From the NCBI GenBank assembly GCA_964036315.1, contig OZ038508.1, positions 43,934,435 to 43,998,434 of the forward strand: a DNA stretch of 64,000 nucleotides, written 5' to 3'. The position numbers and the translations under genes are program-made. Below the pieces are notes generated by a model, which saw nothing but the letters and a program-made list of their open reading frames with translations, was not told the origin of the DNA and ran no database searches. Every line of letters starts with the position of its first letter. The first letter of the stretch is position 1. Shown here in pieces: positions 22,976 through 32,337 of the stretch. This DNA comes from Acanthosepion esculentum. Lineage: Eukaryota > Mollusca > Cephalopoda > Sepiida > Sepiidae.

Positions 22976-23385
22976 AGATGTTTAGGGAGAGTAACGGAAT
23001 TCCACGCGGCAGGGTAATCAGGGCGCGCGGAGTCCAATTGCGTCTTAGTCTTTTGCGATCACTTCCACCCGAATACCCCCGTAAAAGCATAAATCCATTA
23101 CTTCTCCAGAATTCGTAAGTTAATTAGCGGAGCAGACTCGACTGTCGAGTCTCGAACGAAAACTCGTTAATAAAAGTAATACGCTTAAATTGAAACCGCA
23201 GATTTACGAACGGAAACCATTCTAATATATTTCCCAAATCACTTCACAAATAATGGCGAAACTCTCGAAATAATTATCGAGTAATATAAGGTATTTACAT
23301 AATACTACACCAACATGCGTATCAATTCAAATATAATAAAGAAAAGGAAGCTGTGACGATACATCATCGTTTGAATTGAGTCTGT
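22976..23385. other. No gene recognised; short palindrome
   Basis: GACTCGACTGTCGAGTC at 23135-23151 is an 8-bp-arm palindrome. Nothing else identified. Confidence 0.4.
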
Positions 23386-23389
23386 AATC

Positions 23390-23650
23390 GAGTAGACGGC
23401 GACGCCTTCTCGGCCAGACGGTCGAACCACCCCGAACGAGACTCTGCCCTTCGGCGGAGACTCGTCCGGGTTCCTCTCTGCTCAGATCAACCCGGACGAG
23501 TCTCCGCCGAAGGGCAGAGTCTCGTTCGGGGTGGTTGACCAACCCGATCCCGTTCATACGCGATCTACAGGCATTTTTTGGCCGGCCTACGGGCTCGGGA
23601 ATACCCCACTTTAAACCCGGCCTTGGGCCACATCTATCCCTCCTGGGGTT
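23390..23650 (-). mobile_element. GC-rich hairpin repeat family H1, copy 1
   Basis: Read on the minus strand the order is GGCCCAAGGCCGGGTTTAAA, CGAGCCCGTAGGC, AACGGGATCGGG, GGTCAACCACC, CGAACGAGACTCTGCCCTTC, GACTCGTCCGGGTT. The same order, with substitutions, is at 54895-55085 on the plus strand. The G+C content is far above the surrounding DNA. No coding motif. The class is unknown; it may be part of a larger insertion. Confidence 0.75.
23425..23536. repeat. Perfect 48-bp-arm palindrome with 16-bp spacer
   Basis: Arms 23425-23472 and 23489-23536 are exact reverse complements (AACCACCCCGAACGAGAC at the outer end). Each arm can also fold internally: CGAGACTCTGCC faces GGCGGAGACTCG. It is a strong cruciform candidate in otherwise AT-rich DNA. 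Confidence 0.95.
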
Positions 23651-23910
23651 GGGGGCAGTAAATACTGTCTGCATTCTGATGTGATATGAAAATTGACAGA
23701 TAATAAAGAAATAGGATCTGTAGCGAGTCGTGATTGGTTACATCCAGAGGGAACATGAAATTTAAAAATAAACTGGGACAACAATTGACAAGTAATCTTT
23801 TGTATTAACAATTCACTGTAGGCGCGTTATAACTTTGAGTAAATAATTATAAACCCCCTAACATTTATGGATACAATAATCTGTCTATATTTCTGAGATG
23901 AGGTATTATC
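23651..23910. other. No feature recognised
   Basis: Could belong to the insertion that carries the GC-rich hairpin element, since both copies have AAAGTTAT near the corresponding outer edge. Otherwise nothing recognised. Confidence 0.35.
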
Positions 23911-24225
23911 TACACTATTTACATTATTCGGACTATTGTCCTCATCTTTGTAGCCATATTTATTACAACGTTTCGGCCGTTGTACGCTCCGGCTTTCTTC
24001 AGATGGTTGGAATATCGAACTGAACCCTTTATTTCGCTCACTGATAACTGACATCCATTAAACATGGCACGTTGAACTAGAACAGTCTACCCCAGTCAGC
24101 GAAATAAAGGGTTCAGTACGACATGCCAACCACCTGAAGAAGGCCTGAGCGTACAAAGGCTGAAGCGTTGTATTGAATATGGCGACAAAGATGAGGACAA
24201 TAGTCCGAATAATGTAAATAGTGTA
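23911..24225. mobile_element. P1 repeat in head-to-head arrangement (133-bp inverted arms)
   Basis: Arms 23911-24043 and 24093-24225 are reverse complements with some substitutions. Each arm runs from CACTATTTACATTATTCGGA to CCCTTTATTTCGCT across a 49-bp centre. Each carries a CTGAAGA...GAAACG or CTGAAGA...GAAGCG dyad. Related units occur at 9313, 41433 and 63295. Inverted terminal copies are typical of Penelope-like elements, but no RT or GIY-YIG coding text is present. Confidence 0.7.
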
Positions 24226-24878
24226 TACAATGATATTCGTAAAAATGAGAGACAGCAAGATGTGGAAACAACAAAACGATATATTATCCGGTGTTGGAGA
24301 CACAAAAGACAGTACTGCTGAGTAAAATTATGAGTTTGGTGTCAAATGTCGATCAAATATGGATTGGAATCCGACAGATGATGAGATAAAGAATAAGTAC
24401 AGAGTATACAGTCTTTCTCGTATGTTTCTCGTATGTTTTTCATAGATGCGTTTAATGTGTGTCCAGATAATTTAGATGGAAACATACATGAAGTGTCCGG
24501 GGTTTTCTTATCTTGAATTTTTCCTGAGTGCTAAAAGGTAAATATTACTATTATGACCTGAAAAAAGGAAAGGAGATTAATTTTTCATAGACGCGCGTGT
24601 TAATGACCTTTCCTTTTCGAATGTCAAGGGTTTGTGTGTGTGTAGAGGAGAAAAGTGGGGTTGATTCTGATTGGTTTAAAATGAGCTAATTAATGAGATT
24701 ATAATTGTTATATTATAAATATTTTTGACACTAATTAATTTTTATGTAGTTTTTTTATGAATACAACAATACACAATATTATCAAAACGGGACACCATGT
24801 ATATTTGAATAGTAGCATAGGATCGCAGCTGAACATCTCTAAGACAAAAATCAAGAGACGAAAATAAAAGTTTTTCAA

Positions 24879-24880
<2 letters not shown>
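24226..24880. other. No gene recognised
   Basis: Ordinary AT-rich sequence with short broken frames and no identified motifs. Confidence 0.4.

Positions 24881-24881
<1 letters not shown>

Positions 24882-24942
<61 letters not shown>
24882..24942. repeat. (TA)n microsatellite
   Basis: Pure TA run. Confidence 0.95.
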
Positions 24943-24943
<1 letters not shown>

Positions 24944-24949
24944 GGTATA

Positions 24950-25150
24950 TTTGTTCAACAACCTTTCTTCCAAAGATAAGGAATGCAAAACGTGTTCATA
25001 CATGAAGAGAAATTAACAACACCTAACCCCCCACCCCTACCCACCTTGCAAATAGCTAAAGGTCTGGGTGAAAGCGCTTAGAACAGTAAACGATATGAAC
25101 AATTTTTTGCATTCTCTTACTCTACCAAACAGAGAAAATGTAAAAAATGA
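24950..25150. repeat. Dispersed repeat, pair with 21173-21425
   Basis: Shares the ordered words described for its partner; orientation is the same. Confidence 0.4.
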
Positions 25151-25189
25151 ATGAAAGACACCACTCGCATATCGTAAATCCAAGCTTGG

Positions 25190-25310
25190 CTCACTTTGAT
25201 ATTCCAAAGCGTTCAACTATTTAGCTAGTGATCAGGATCAACGTTGCACAACTTCGGCGATCGTTCGAGAACCGGTGTTTATAGGTGATATGATTCGAAG
25301 CAAAAATAAC
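25190..25310 (-). mobile_element. 5S-headed SINE, degraded copy
   Basis: On the minus strand ACACCGGTTCTCGAACGATC and GCCGAAGTTGTGCAACGTTG follow the 5S rRNA order (ACCGGTTCTCGTCCGATCAC, then CGAAGTTAAGCAACGTCG). A GGAATATCAAAGTGAGCCAAG segment stands where 5S has its 3' end. The tRNA module beyond it is almost unrecognisable. Its 5' end abuts an RTE-like fragment exactly as in the copy at 29265-29505. Confidence 0.65.
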
Positions 25311-25512
25311 ATTAAAAACATGAAAATAGTGCTGAAATGCTATGTGATATTTATTCTCCTATACAGCGGTGGAGGATAAAGGAGAGACATGAAGTAAGGA
25401 TTCTACAGACGAATACTGAACAAGACTTAAGAAGAATGGGAAGAGCAACGAAATTGATACTTAAAAACTCAGAGTGAGGCTTTGCTCATTTCTAGAAATG
25501 ATAGAGTTCCGA
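25311..25512 (+). mobile_element. RTE-like LINE relic next to the 5S SINE
   Basis: Degraded text corresponds to the KKRVLNCYVISTLLYS part (AAATGCTATGTGATATTTATTCTCCTATACAGC) and the RHEVRFYRR part. A similar piece at 29506-29780 has the same left junction and the same right-hand continuation ACTCAGARTGAGGCTT. Confidence 0.6.
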
Positions 25513-25514
25513 GC

Positions 25515-25731
25515 AGGCACGGTGGAGTAATGGAAAGCGGATTGAGGAATAGGAGAGCCGAGTTCGAATTCCAATCGAATGCATTCTCAAGGGTATTAGC
25601 ACTTTCCCAAGGGTATTAGCACTTACTGGTATACCGCAGAAAGAAGTGACAACCTACTGCGGGGAAAAAAAACTTGCTGCCTCGTCAGTCATGTCTCGAC
25701 AGATATTACGCACGGCACATAACTGTTTTTT
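25515..25731 (+). mobile_element. tRNA-derived SINE family S1, plus orientation
   Basis: The head starts GCACGGTGGAGTAATGGAAA (A-box) with B-box GAGTTCGAATTCC. The body includes AAGGGTATTAGCAC (twice), ACCGCAGAAAGAAGTGACAA, and the tail GCACATAACTG followed by a T run. It interrupts the duplicated composite locus whose second copy (29400-29900) lacks it. Confidence 0.8.
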
Positions 25732-25859
25732 TTTTTTTACATCTTTTATCATTCTCATCTCGAGTTTGTCGATTTATTTATTTATTGAATTAGTACTTGT
25801 CGGTGTTTCAACGCGATATGACCGGAAGATTTTGACATTGATTAAGAACCCGATTTGTC

Positions 25860-25862
<3 letters not shown>
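25732..25862. repeat. Continuation of the duplicated composite locus
   Basis: ATCTTTTATCATTCTCATCTCGAGTTT and the ATTTATTTATT run are matched at about 29818-29875. Confidence 0.6.

Positions 25863-25863
<1 letters not shown>

Positions 25864-25934
<71 letters not shown>
25864..25934. repeat. (TA)n microsatellite
   Basis: Pure TA run, joining the far end of SINE S3. Confidence 0.95.
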
Positions 25935-26350
25935 CCACTTGTATTCAAGGATACCCGTATACTAGGGCGGCTAGCCGATCACTATTGAAGAAGCTTGCTG
26001 AACACCCACAGAGCCCACTTGTGGTTTATACTGCAACTATGCTGAGCAAACCTTAGTTACACTTTCTGGAAAGTGCGTGTTATATAGCGTGATCAACTTT
26101 GCGAACAAAGCCAGCATGCTCAAACACTCGGCCACGATGACTTCGTGCTAGCACAGCTATCGACGGCCCCTCAGTTTAACTCACAAGGTCATCCCGTGTT
26201 ATGATTTTCAGGCACTTTCCAAAGGTGTCACATGCTGGGATCAACCTCACCAATCCGATAAGTATCTTGCCTGACAGATAGCACATGGTGAGACTCGAAC
26301 CCGGGCTCATGATGAGAATGCGAACGTCCTAGCCACTCGGCCACGACCCC
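25935..26350 (-). mobile_element. Long tRNA-derived SINE family S3, copy 1
   Basis: On the minus strand the head reads GGGGTCGTGGCCGAGTGGCT (A-box) and GGGTTCGAGTCTC (B-box), a tRNA-Ser/Leu-like head. A body of about 350 bp follows. A second A-box-like ATCGTGGCCGAGTGTTTGAG lies inside at 26119-26143. The same body, at similar length, is at 51186-51612. No coding. Confidence 0.75.
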
Positions 26351-26735
26351 AATGGAGATGGATAGTATTATCATAAATATACTAGAAGGTTAGCATTAAT
26401 TCTATTGTAATTAACCTGTAATTAACCTATGAAACGAAACTAGGTATGAAGATTTTATACTAAACAAAAATAAAATAAGTACAATAAAGATGAACATTTA
26501 ATGCGAATTAATATCCTCGCACTTGCTATGCCGCAAGCATGGGGACATTTGGCAGATCGATAACAAGAGCCGACGTTTATCCTGACACCTCACCGATATT
26601 TTTAAGCTGTGGAACATTGGCTAAATCATAAAGAATACATGTTTCCTTATTTTCTAACAATGCCAACAAAACCAAATTACATCAGAAGCTGTCTTACCTA
26701 TTACATGAGGGATCAACAAAGCCCCCATTGTTTAC
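26351..26735. other. No feature recognised
   Basis: Nothing supported beyond ordinary AT-rich DNA. Confidence 0.4.
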
Positions 26736-26739
26736 ATGA

Positions 26740-27490
26740 TAAGAAGGTTGTCTGATATGGCGTACCTTATCTAAAGAACAAATGAATGGGCAGGAAGTCC
26801 TACAGATGATAGCAAACGAAAGGTAGAAGAAAGGAGTAAATATCAATTGTAACAAGACAAAATGTATGGTTGTCAGAAAGAGCAAAGCCCTTAGATATGA
26901 ACTGCATATTGGAGACATGAGAATGAAGCAAGTACGTAAACTAAATCTGTAAGACGTGTTTTAACAGAGGATGAACAATACGACACTGAAATCTGAAGCG
27001 GCATTGAAAGAGCAAATGTCGCCTTCCAAAAAATAAATAAAGTATTCAGAAACAGGATAATTTCGTTAGAAATAAAGAAAAGCGTATTAAATTGTCATAC
27101 CTTAACAGGGTTCTTATATGGCAAGGAATGTTTAACAATATCCTCACAGATGAAGAAGAGACTTGAAGCGGCAGAAACGTGGTTCTAGAGAAGGATATTG
27201 AAAATACTATGAATTAACATAAGAGGCAGATTTAGGGGCAAATGAAACATAGCGCAGTTATACTTAAGAGATAGTTGAAATTTCTTGGACACATCGAGGA
27301 ATGAAAGTTTGGAGAATCTGAGACTCGCAGGATATCTTGGAGAAAATCAGCATGTAACCTACCTAACGAGTTCGCGTAAATGGATGGAAGAAAATGGATG
27401 AGGAACGATAACGAAAAGACAAAATGTGTTAAGAGTTCGAATGGATAGGGAATTGTGGAGAACAATGATAATCCACTTCCATGGCGCTTA
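26740..27490 (+). mobile_element. RTE-like LINE relic, post-palm to C-terminus
   Basis: Ordered words are NKTKCMVVRKSKA near 26850, a CGRYGD-like IGDMRMKQV, LTEDEQYDTE near 26965, AFQKINKVFRNR at 27020, MKKRLEAAETWF near 27155, and LKFLGHIE near 27275. Ends near NELWRTMIIH at 27450. Many stops and frameshifts. It covers slightly more of the protein than the 2195-2850 copy. Confidence 0.75.
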
Positions 27491-27795
27491 GAAGAACAAG
27501 AATCTTGCTTAAATTCTCTCCTCCTTGAAAAGAACTGAAAATGAGGCATTCATTTTTTGGGGAAAATTTTGGCTAAAATTCCTATTTTCTTGTTTTCAAA
27601 TGACATATTTTTCCATTAAATTTCATTACATATTCACTTTGCAAATTTATGATTATAGCTTAGAAATTTTTAAAAAAGTATGTTCATTTTAAGCTGACGC
27701 CATTAGGATATGGATTAAATTAATAAATATATATCTCTTTTATTCTTATTAAAATCAACGAAATGTTATCATACCAGTAATTGTCCGACCCTGTT
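27491..27795. other. No feature recognised
   Basis: AT-rich sequence between a LINE relic and a SINE. Confidence 0.4.
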
Positions 27796-27799
27796 AAGT

Positions 27800-28055
27800 C
27801 AGTCAGTTATGTGCCATGCGTGATACATGCTTAGGCGATGGTGTATTTCTCGATGCATGACTGACGATGCAGAATTGTAGGTTGCCATTTCTTTCTACGG
27901 TAGACCAGTTGCCATCCAAGGCTATAGAAACCGATCTGACTTGCTATTTTCCCATAGCTGTAGGTGGTGGGAAGAAGAAGAGGATTCATGCCTTTCCCAA
28001 GAGTATTAGCACGTAAGTGAATGTAATGGATTCGACTGGAATTCGAACTGATAAG
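27800..28055 (-). mobile_element. tRNA-derived SINE family S1, head truncated
   Basis: The tail hairpin TGTATTTCTCGATGCA, the CGGTAGACCAGTTGCCATCC segment and the AGTGAATGTAATGGATTCGA segment match the copies at 2958 and 56398. The tRNA head is cut shortly after the B-box region at about 28050. Confidence 0.75.
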
Positions 28056-28258
28056 TCAGTAATCATTAAATCCCAAATGTTTTAGGATTAGATATTTATA
28101 ACATAATCTAAGAATCTCGTTTAAGTTATGAAGAATTCTCTTTCCGTTAATTTTTCTTAATGTCAACGAAACCAATTTATAACTACGTATAAGCGACATG
28201 GGTCACCAAAAGCAGCTGGTTTTATATGATTTGAAATCTTTGTACTAACATGACTATC
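28056..28258. other. No feature recognised
   Basis: AT-rich spacer. Confidence 0.35.
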
Positions 28259-28262
28259 ATTA

Positions 28263-28636
28263 TACACGGTGATTGAAAAGTAACTTCCTATTTTATGTAT
28301 GAGTGGCCAACCAGGAGTCCTGACTCAACATCTTCTGGCATTTTTATTTGGGGTTGGTTAAAGGAGCAAGTCTACTATACCGAACCAAGAATTTGGAAGA
28401 ATCTGAAGGGCCAATACAATAATCTATGTCTTCCATACCACAAAAGTTCCAAGTGAAATCAGTTGACGCGATTCCTGGGCGGCTTGAGAAGCTAGTAGCG
28501 AAATCTGGTGCCCATAACGAATTTTAAATAAAACCTCATGGTAAACGCTTTCTTCATATATCCGTTTCTTGTAAAAAATATAGTTAATAAATAAACAATA
28601 ATTAACTTAAAATGGGGAGTTTCATTCACCCTGTAT
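28263..28636 (+). mobile_element. mariner-like element, internally deleted (374 bp)
   Basis: Terminal inverted repeats start TACACGGTGATTGAAAAGTA at the left and TACAGGGTGAATGAAACTCC (reverse complement) at the right. Both are flanked by TA. The interior encodes WPTRSPDSTSSGIFIWGWLK and a following KEQVYY segment, the end of the mariner catalytic domain (family form WPPRSPDLTPLDFFLWG). Everything upstream of this is deleted, so it is a dead, MITE-like derivative. Confidence 0.8.
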
Positions 28637-28639
28637 ATG

Positions 28640-29262
28640 CAAATAAATATTTGATTAAAAACATATTTTCCCCCCAACTCCTATCAAATTAAAATAAACA
28701 AATATGTGTTGTCTTACGACATCGATACCACAATAATGACCATCAAACCTCGCATCTTTAGAGGATTCAAACTTTATCACTGACATCGCAGACGTTATTA
28801 GAGAAGCAAATATTCGTGGCATGTAAATGATGCGGTATTTCATCTGGAGGCACATTTGAACATCGAAACAGCTTTACAAATGCTAAGCAAAATATTAAAA
28901 AACAAACAACAAAATGTCGTTACAAATGTTCGTGATTTCACCAAATGATAATTACATGTCAATATTAGCCGTTTATCTCCAAGAAACCATGGCAGTCCTT
29001 GACAACCAGTACTGCTTTCTGTCGGAAATTATAAAATCTCTCTCTTGAAACAGTTTTTTAAGAAAATAGGTTTCTTAATACTAGTAACTGTTATCGCTCT
29101 TTACAGTACTGAGGGAGGCTTCCTTCCTAAACAATTATTTGAAATAGGGCAGAATGTCAACATCTTTATTATGTTACTTTGTTTTCGAGTAACAAAACCT
29201 GAGAGCGAGAAAAGGTACGTACAATGTGAATGCTTGGATGATTATATGTTTTATGTATTCAT
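28640..29262. other. No gene recognised
   Basis: The open frame at 29045-29383 begins with a hydrophobic stretch, but its second half lies in a SINE on the other strand. I do not support it as a gene. Confidence 0.4.
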
Positions 29263-29264
29263 GA

Positions 29265-29505
29265 TCACCAAGGGTATTTTCCCGCAAGTGAATGTTGCGA
29301 GCACGACTGGAATCAGAAATCGGCTCTCTGACTTATCATTCCGAATTGTCAGCCATTACACCCGCCGCACATCTTACATGTAAGATTACCACACTTGTTA
29401 TTCCCAAGCAGACAGCCATCTAACTACTCACTCGATTCTACGTTGCTTAACTTCATCGATCGTTCGAGAAGCGGTGTTTTAATAGTATATAGTTGTAAGC
29501 CCAAA
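29265..29505 (-). mobile_element. 5S-tRNA dimeric SINE, full dimer
   Basis: From 29505 on the minus strand: GGGCTTACAACT, AACACCGCTTCTCGAACGAT, GATGAAGTTAAGCAACGTAG, a TAGATGG-TGTCTGC segment, and CTTGGGAATAACAAG, a nearly complete 5S rRNA order including the 3' GGGAATACC-like part. After an ATCTTACATGTAAGAT palindrome the tRNA module begins with GGCGGGTGTAATGG (A-box). A diverged B-box follows. Confidence 0.75.
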
Positions 29506-29780
29506 TATCGTTAGAAACAAAGAAACCCCTACTGAACCTCTGTGTAATATCTAATCTCCTATATAGCATGGAATGTTGGAGAATGCCTTCACAGATTAAG
29601 AGAATACACGAAGCGACAAAAAAGTGATTCTAGTAATAAAAGCCAACAATAACAGTTTATAGAGTAAATATGGGAACGACATGGAAGTCTGTAGTAAAAT
29701 AAGAAGAGCAAGGAAATTAATAAATAAAAACTCAGAATGAGGCTTCTGTCATTTCTGGAAATTATAAATTTCTGAGCTAA
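29506..29780 (+). mobile_element. RTE-like LINE relic next to the 5S SINE
   Basis: ATCGTTAGAAACAAAGAAAC (for ISLETKK) and ATCTAATCTCCTATATAGCA (STLLYS) start right at the 5S boundary. Downstream ACTCAGAATGAGGCTT and the TCTCGAGTTTATATTTATTA region match the locus at 25311-25862. Confidence 0.6.
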
Positions 29781-30215
29781 ACGGGAAATCTGTACAGGTA
29801 CAGTTTTTTTTCCTATTAGATCTTTTATCATCTTCTTCTCGAGTTTATATTTATTATATCAATTTATTTATTTAATGCCTACTTTTAGGTTCTAAACTTT
29901 GTTATTTCAAATTCTCCTTCTATATGTGTCCGTTCATGACGTGGCCGTTAACGGTTCACCACAACTTCCTATCCCTTCTAACACTTAGTACTATGTCTTT
30001 TTGAGGGCTCTCCCTTGAACGCTGTACTGACAAATATTTACACAAGCTCGTTAAGCAGGTTATTCGTTTTCCCTGTCCCTATAGCTTTCAACATGTCCGG
30101 TGAGTGTGAATTTTTCAATGGCCTCCTTCATCATCATGTGCCCTAGAAAGTTCAATTATATCTTTCTGATTTAAGTGCAAGTGTCTCTTTTGTTTCCATT
30201 TTCCCTAAAGTTTCG
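29781..30215. other. End of duplicated locus, then unrecognised sequence
   Basis: To about 29900 it matches 25732-25810. Beyond that no feature was recognised before the satellite array. Confidence 0.45.
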
Positions 30216-30220
30216 TTCCG

Positions 30221-31023
30221 GCTCACAAGTTTAGTCCAATGGTATTCTCATTATGGCTCACATGTTTAGGCTAACGTTATTCTCATTATGTCACACATGC
30301 CTAGTCCAATGGTATTCTAATTATGACTCAAATGTATAGTCCAATGATATACTCATTATGGCTCGCGTGTTTAGTCCAGTTGTATTCTCATTATGGCTCA
30401 CATGTCTAGTTCAATGATATTCTAATTATGGATCACATGTTAAGTCCAATGGTATTCTAATTATGGCTCAAATGTTTAGTCCAATGGTATTGTCATTATG
30501 GCTCACATGTTTAGTCCAATGGTATTCTTATTATAGATCACATGTTTAGTCCAATGGTATTCTTATTATGGATCACATGTTTAGTCCAATGGTATTCTGA
30601 TTATGGCTCAAATGTTTAGTCCAATGGTATTCTCATTATCGCTCACATGTCTAGTCCAATGGTATTCTTATTATGGATCACATGTTTAGTCCAATGGTAT
30701 TCTGATTATGGCTAACATGTTTAGTCCAATGGTATTCTCATTATGGCTCAGATATCTCGTACAATGGTATTCTCATTATAGCTCTCATGTCTAGTCCAAT
30801 GGTATTCTCATTATGACTCACATGATTAGTCCAATGGTATTCTCATTACGGCTCACATGTTCAGTCCAATGGTATTCGCATTATGGCTCACATGTTCAGT
30901 CCAATGGTATTCGCATTATGGCTCACATGTTCAGTCCAATGGTATTCGCATTATGGCTCACATGTTTAGCTTAATGGTATTCTCATTATGGCTCACATGT
31001 TTAGCTTAATGGTATTCTCATTT
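30221..31023. repeat. 35-bp satellite array, about 23 copies
   Basis: Unit GCTCACATGTTTAGTCCAAT plus GGTATTCTCATTATG. Variants cluster: three adjacent copies near 30860-30965 share CAGTCCAATGGTATTCGCAT, showing local homogenisation. Period 35 is not a multiple of three, so no long frame stays open. Confidence 0.95.
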
Positions 31024-31159
31024 TCCTTCTATATGTCCTAATTTTAATTCATAGGATATTAGTAAATTAAAAGTTTGAGTTGTGAGCTGGTTGTGGGTAC
31101 AATAATATGAATTTGTTTTTTTTTGCATTTGTAAATGAGATTTCATCTTTTCTTTCTTT

Positions 31160-31161
31160 CT

Positions 31162-31235
<74 letters not shown>
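31160..31235. repeat. (TTTC)n-(TA)n microsatellite
   Basis: A few TTTC units followed by a long TA run. Confidence 0.95.
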
Positions 31236-31236
<1 letters not shown>

Positions 31237-31760
31237 CTTGTAGACAGCACTAATATACGACTATACTAGACAAAACATTTTAAATTCTCGTGGCCCTCTA
31301 TATCAAAAGCTACCGACCAACACTCAACAAAGTTTATTGCAAGTGCATCAATCACGTGTTAAAGTGTATTTAACCAAAATTTAATACCATCTTGCATTTT
31401 CATCAATTTCTGGTTAGCTCCCTTTATATTGGGACACTTGTTTTGCAAAAAAATCCATAGCTACAACGGATAAATTTACAATTTTAGAAACCCCAATAAA
31501 AGATGCCTTCACGCGTGTTTTTAAAAATCCCCATCACATCGACCACAGTTGCAATACGTTTGTCATTTAAGTCACTCCGGAGGATGATCTCGGTAGAGAT
31601 CGATATACTCGAGTAGAAAAAACAAAACAACGGCGCCTTCCTTGATGAAGTTCATCTTAATATCAAGAAGCTCATTCGAGAACGAGAAAAGATTATTATA
31701 TTAATAAATAATCGTAATATGTCTATATTATTCGATGAAACATTGAATGAAGATATGCTG
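31236..31760. other. No gene recognised
   Basis: Contains a small hairpin GATCTCGGTAGAGATC near 31588. No other signal. Confidence 0.4.
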
Positions 31761-31761
31761 C

Positions 31762-31779
31762 CTATCTATCTATCTATCT

Positions 31780-31838
<59 letters not shown>
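31762..31838. repeat. Compound (TCTA)n-(TC)n-(TA)n microsatellite
   Basis: Same order of tracts as at 1108-1245. Confidence 0.95.
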
Positions 31839-31839
<1 letters not shown>

Positions 31840-31857
31840 TAATACTCGTTTGGAAAA

Positions 31858-31901
31858 CCTCGGGTAGCTCAACTTGTAGTTGAACAAATAGGTACCCGAG
31901 G
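31858..31901. repeat. Interrupted hairpin
   Basis: CCTCGGGTA pairs with TACCCGAGG, and inside it CAACT pairs with AGTTG. Confidence 0.7.
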
Positions 31902-32071
31902 AAAAAAATGGAACGAAAAAAAGAAAGAACCAAGAACATTAAAACAAGACGAAGCCAATCGTCAAGGGCTTAAGCTCCAAGCTCAAAGAAAAATAACTCA
32001 AACGAGTAGAAAGATTAAAACATAGAGTCCTCAATACGCTAAGTAGAGAGATAAACTAGAATAATCTTAAG

Positions 32072-32312
32072 GAGCCAGACAAACCTACCTAGGTTTCACC
32101 GAAACGGATCTTTAGGTTAAAACTATATATTCTCTTCGCGTTTATTTTATTTGTCTCGTTATTGGCTCATCAATAAAGTAACATATATTTTTTGTCACGT
32201 GGTTATAGTTTTATTTGTTTTTATCAATAAATATTGTTCCGTTATTTTCCTTTTTAGCCAGTTTTACCCTGAAGATCCGTTTAGGTGAAACCTAGGTAGG
32301 TTTGTCTGGCTC
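32072..32312. mobile_element. MITE-like element with about 53-bp inverted repeats
   Basis: Left end GGAGCCAGACAAACCTACCT matches the right end in reverse complement over about 53 bp with a few mismatches. The 135-bp AT-rich interior has no coding. A third partial copy of the end (GGAGCCAGATAAACCTACC) follows at 32316 and joins the next element. Confidence 0.85.
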
Positions 32313-32337
32313 CTCAGGAGCCAGATAAACCTACCTT

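Noticed and set aside
25646..26056. 136-codon plus-strand frame
   Set aside because: It runs through SINE S1, a TA microsatellite and SINE S3.
29045..29383. Possible small secreted or membrane protein
   Set aside because: The hydrophobic start is short and the second half is antisense to a 5S-tRNA SINE.
30221..31023. CRISPR-like array of 35-bp repeats
   Set aside because: Units follow directly with no unique spacers; it is a satellite in a eukaryotic genome.
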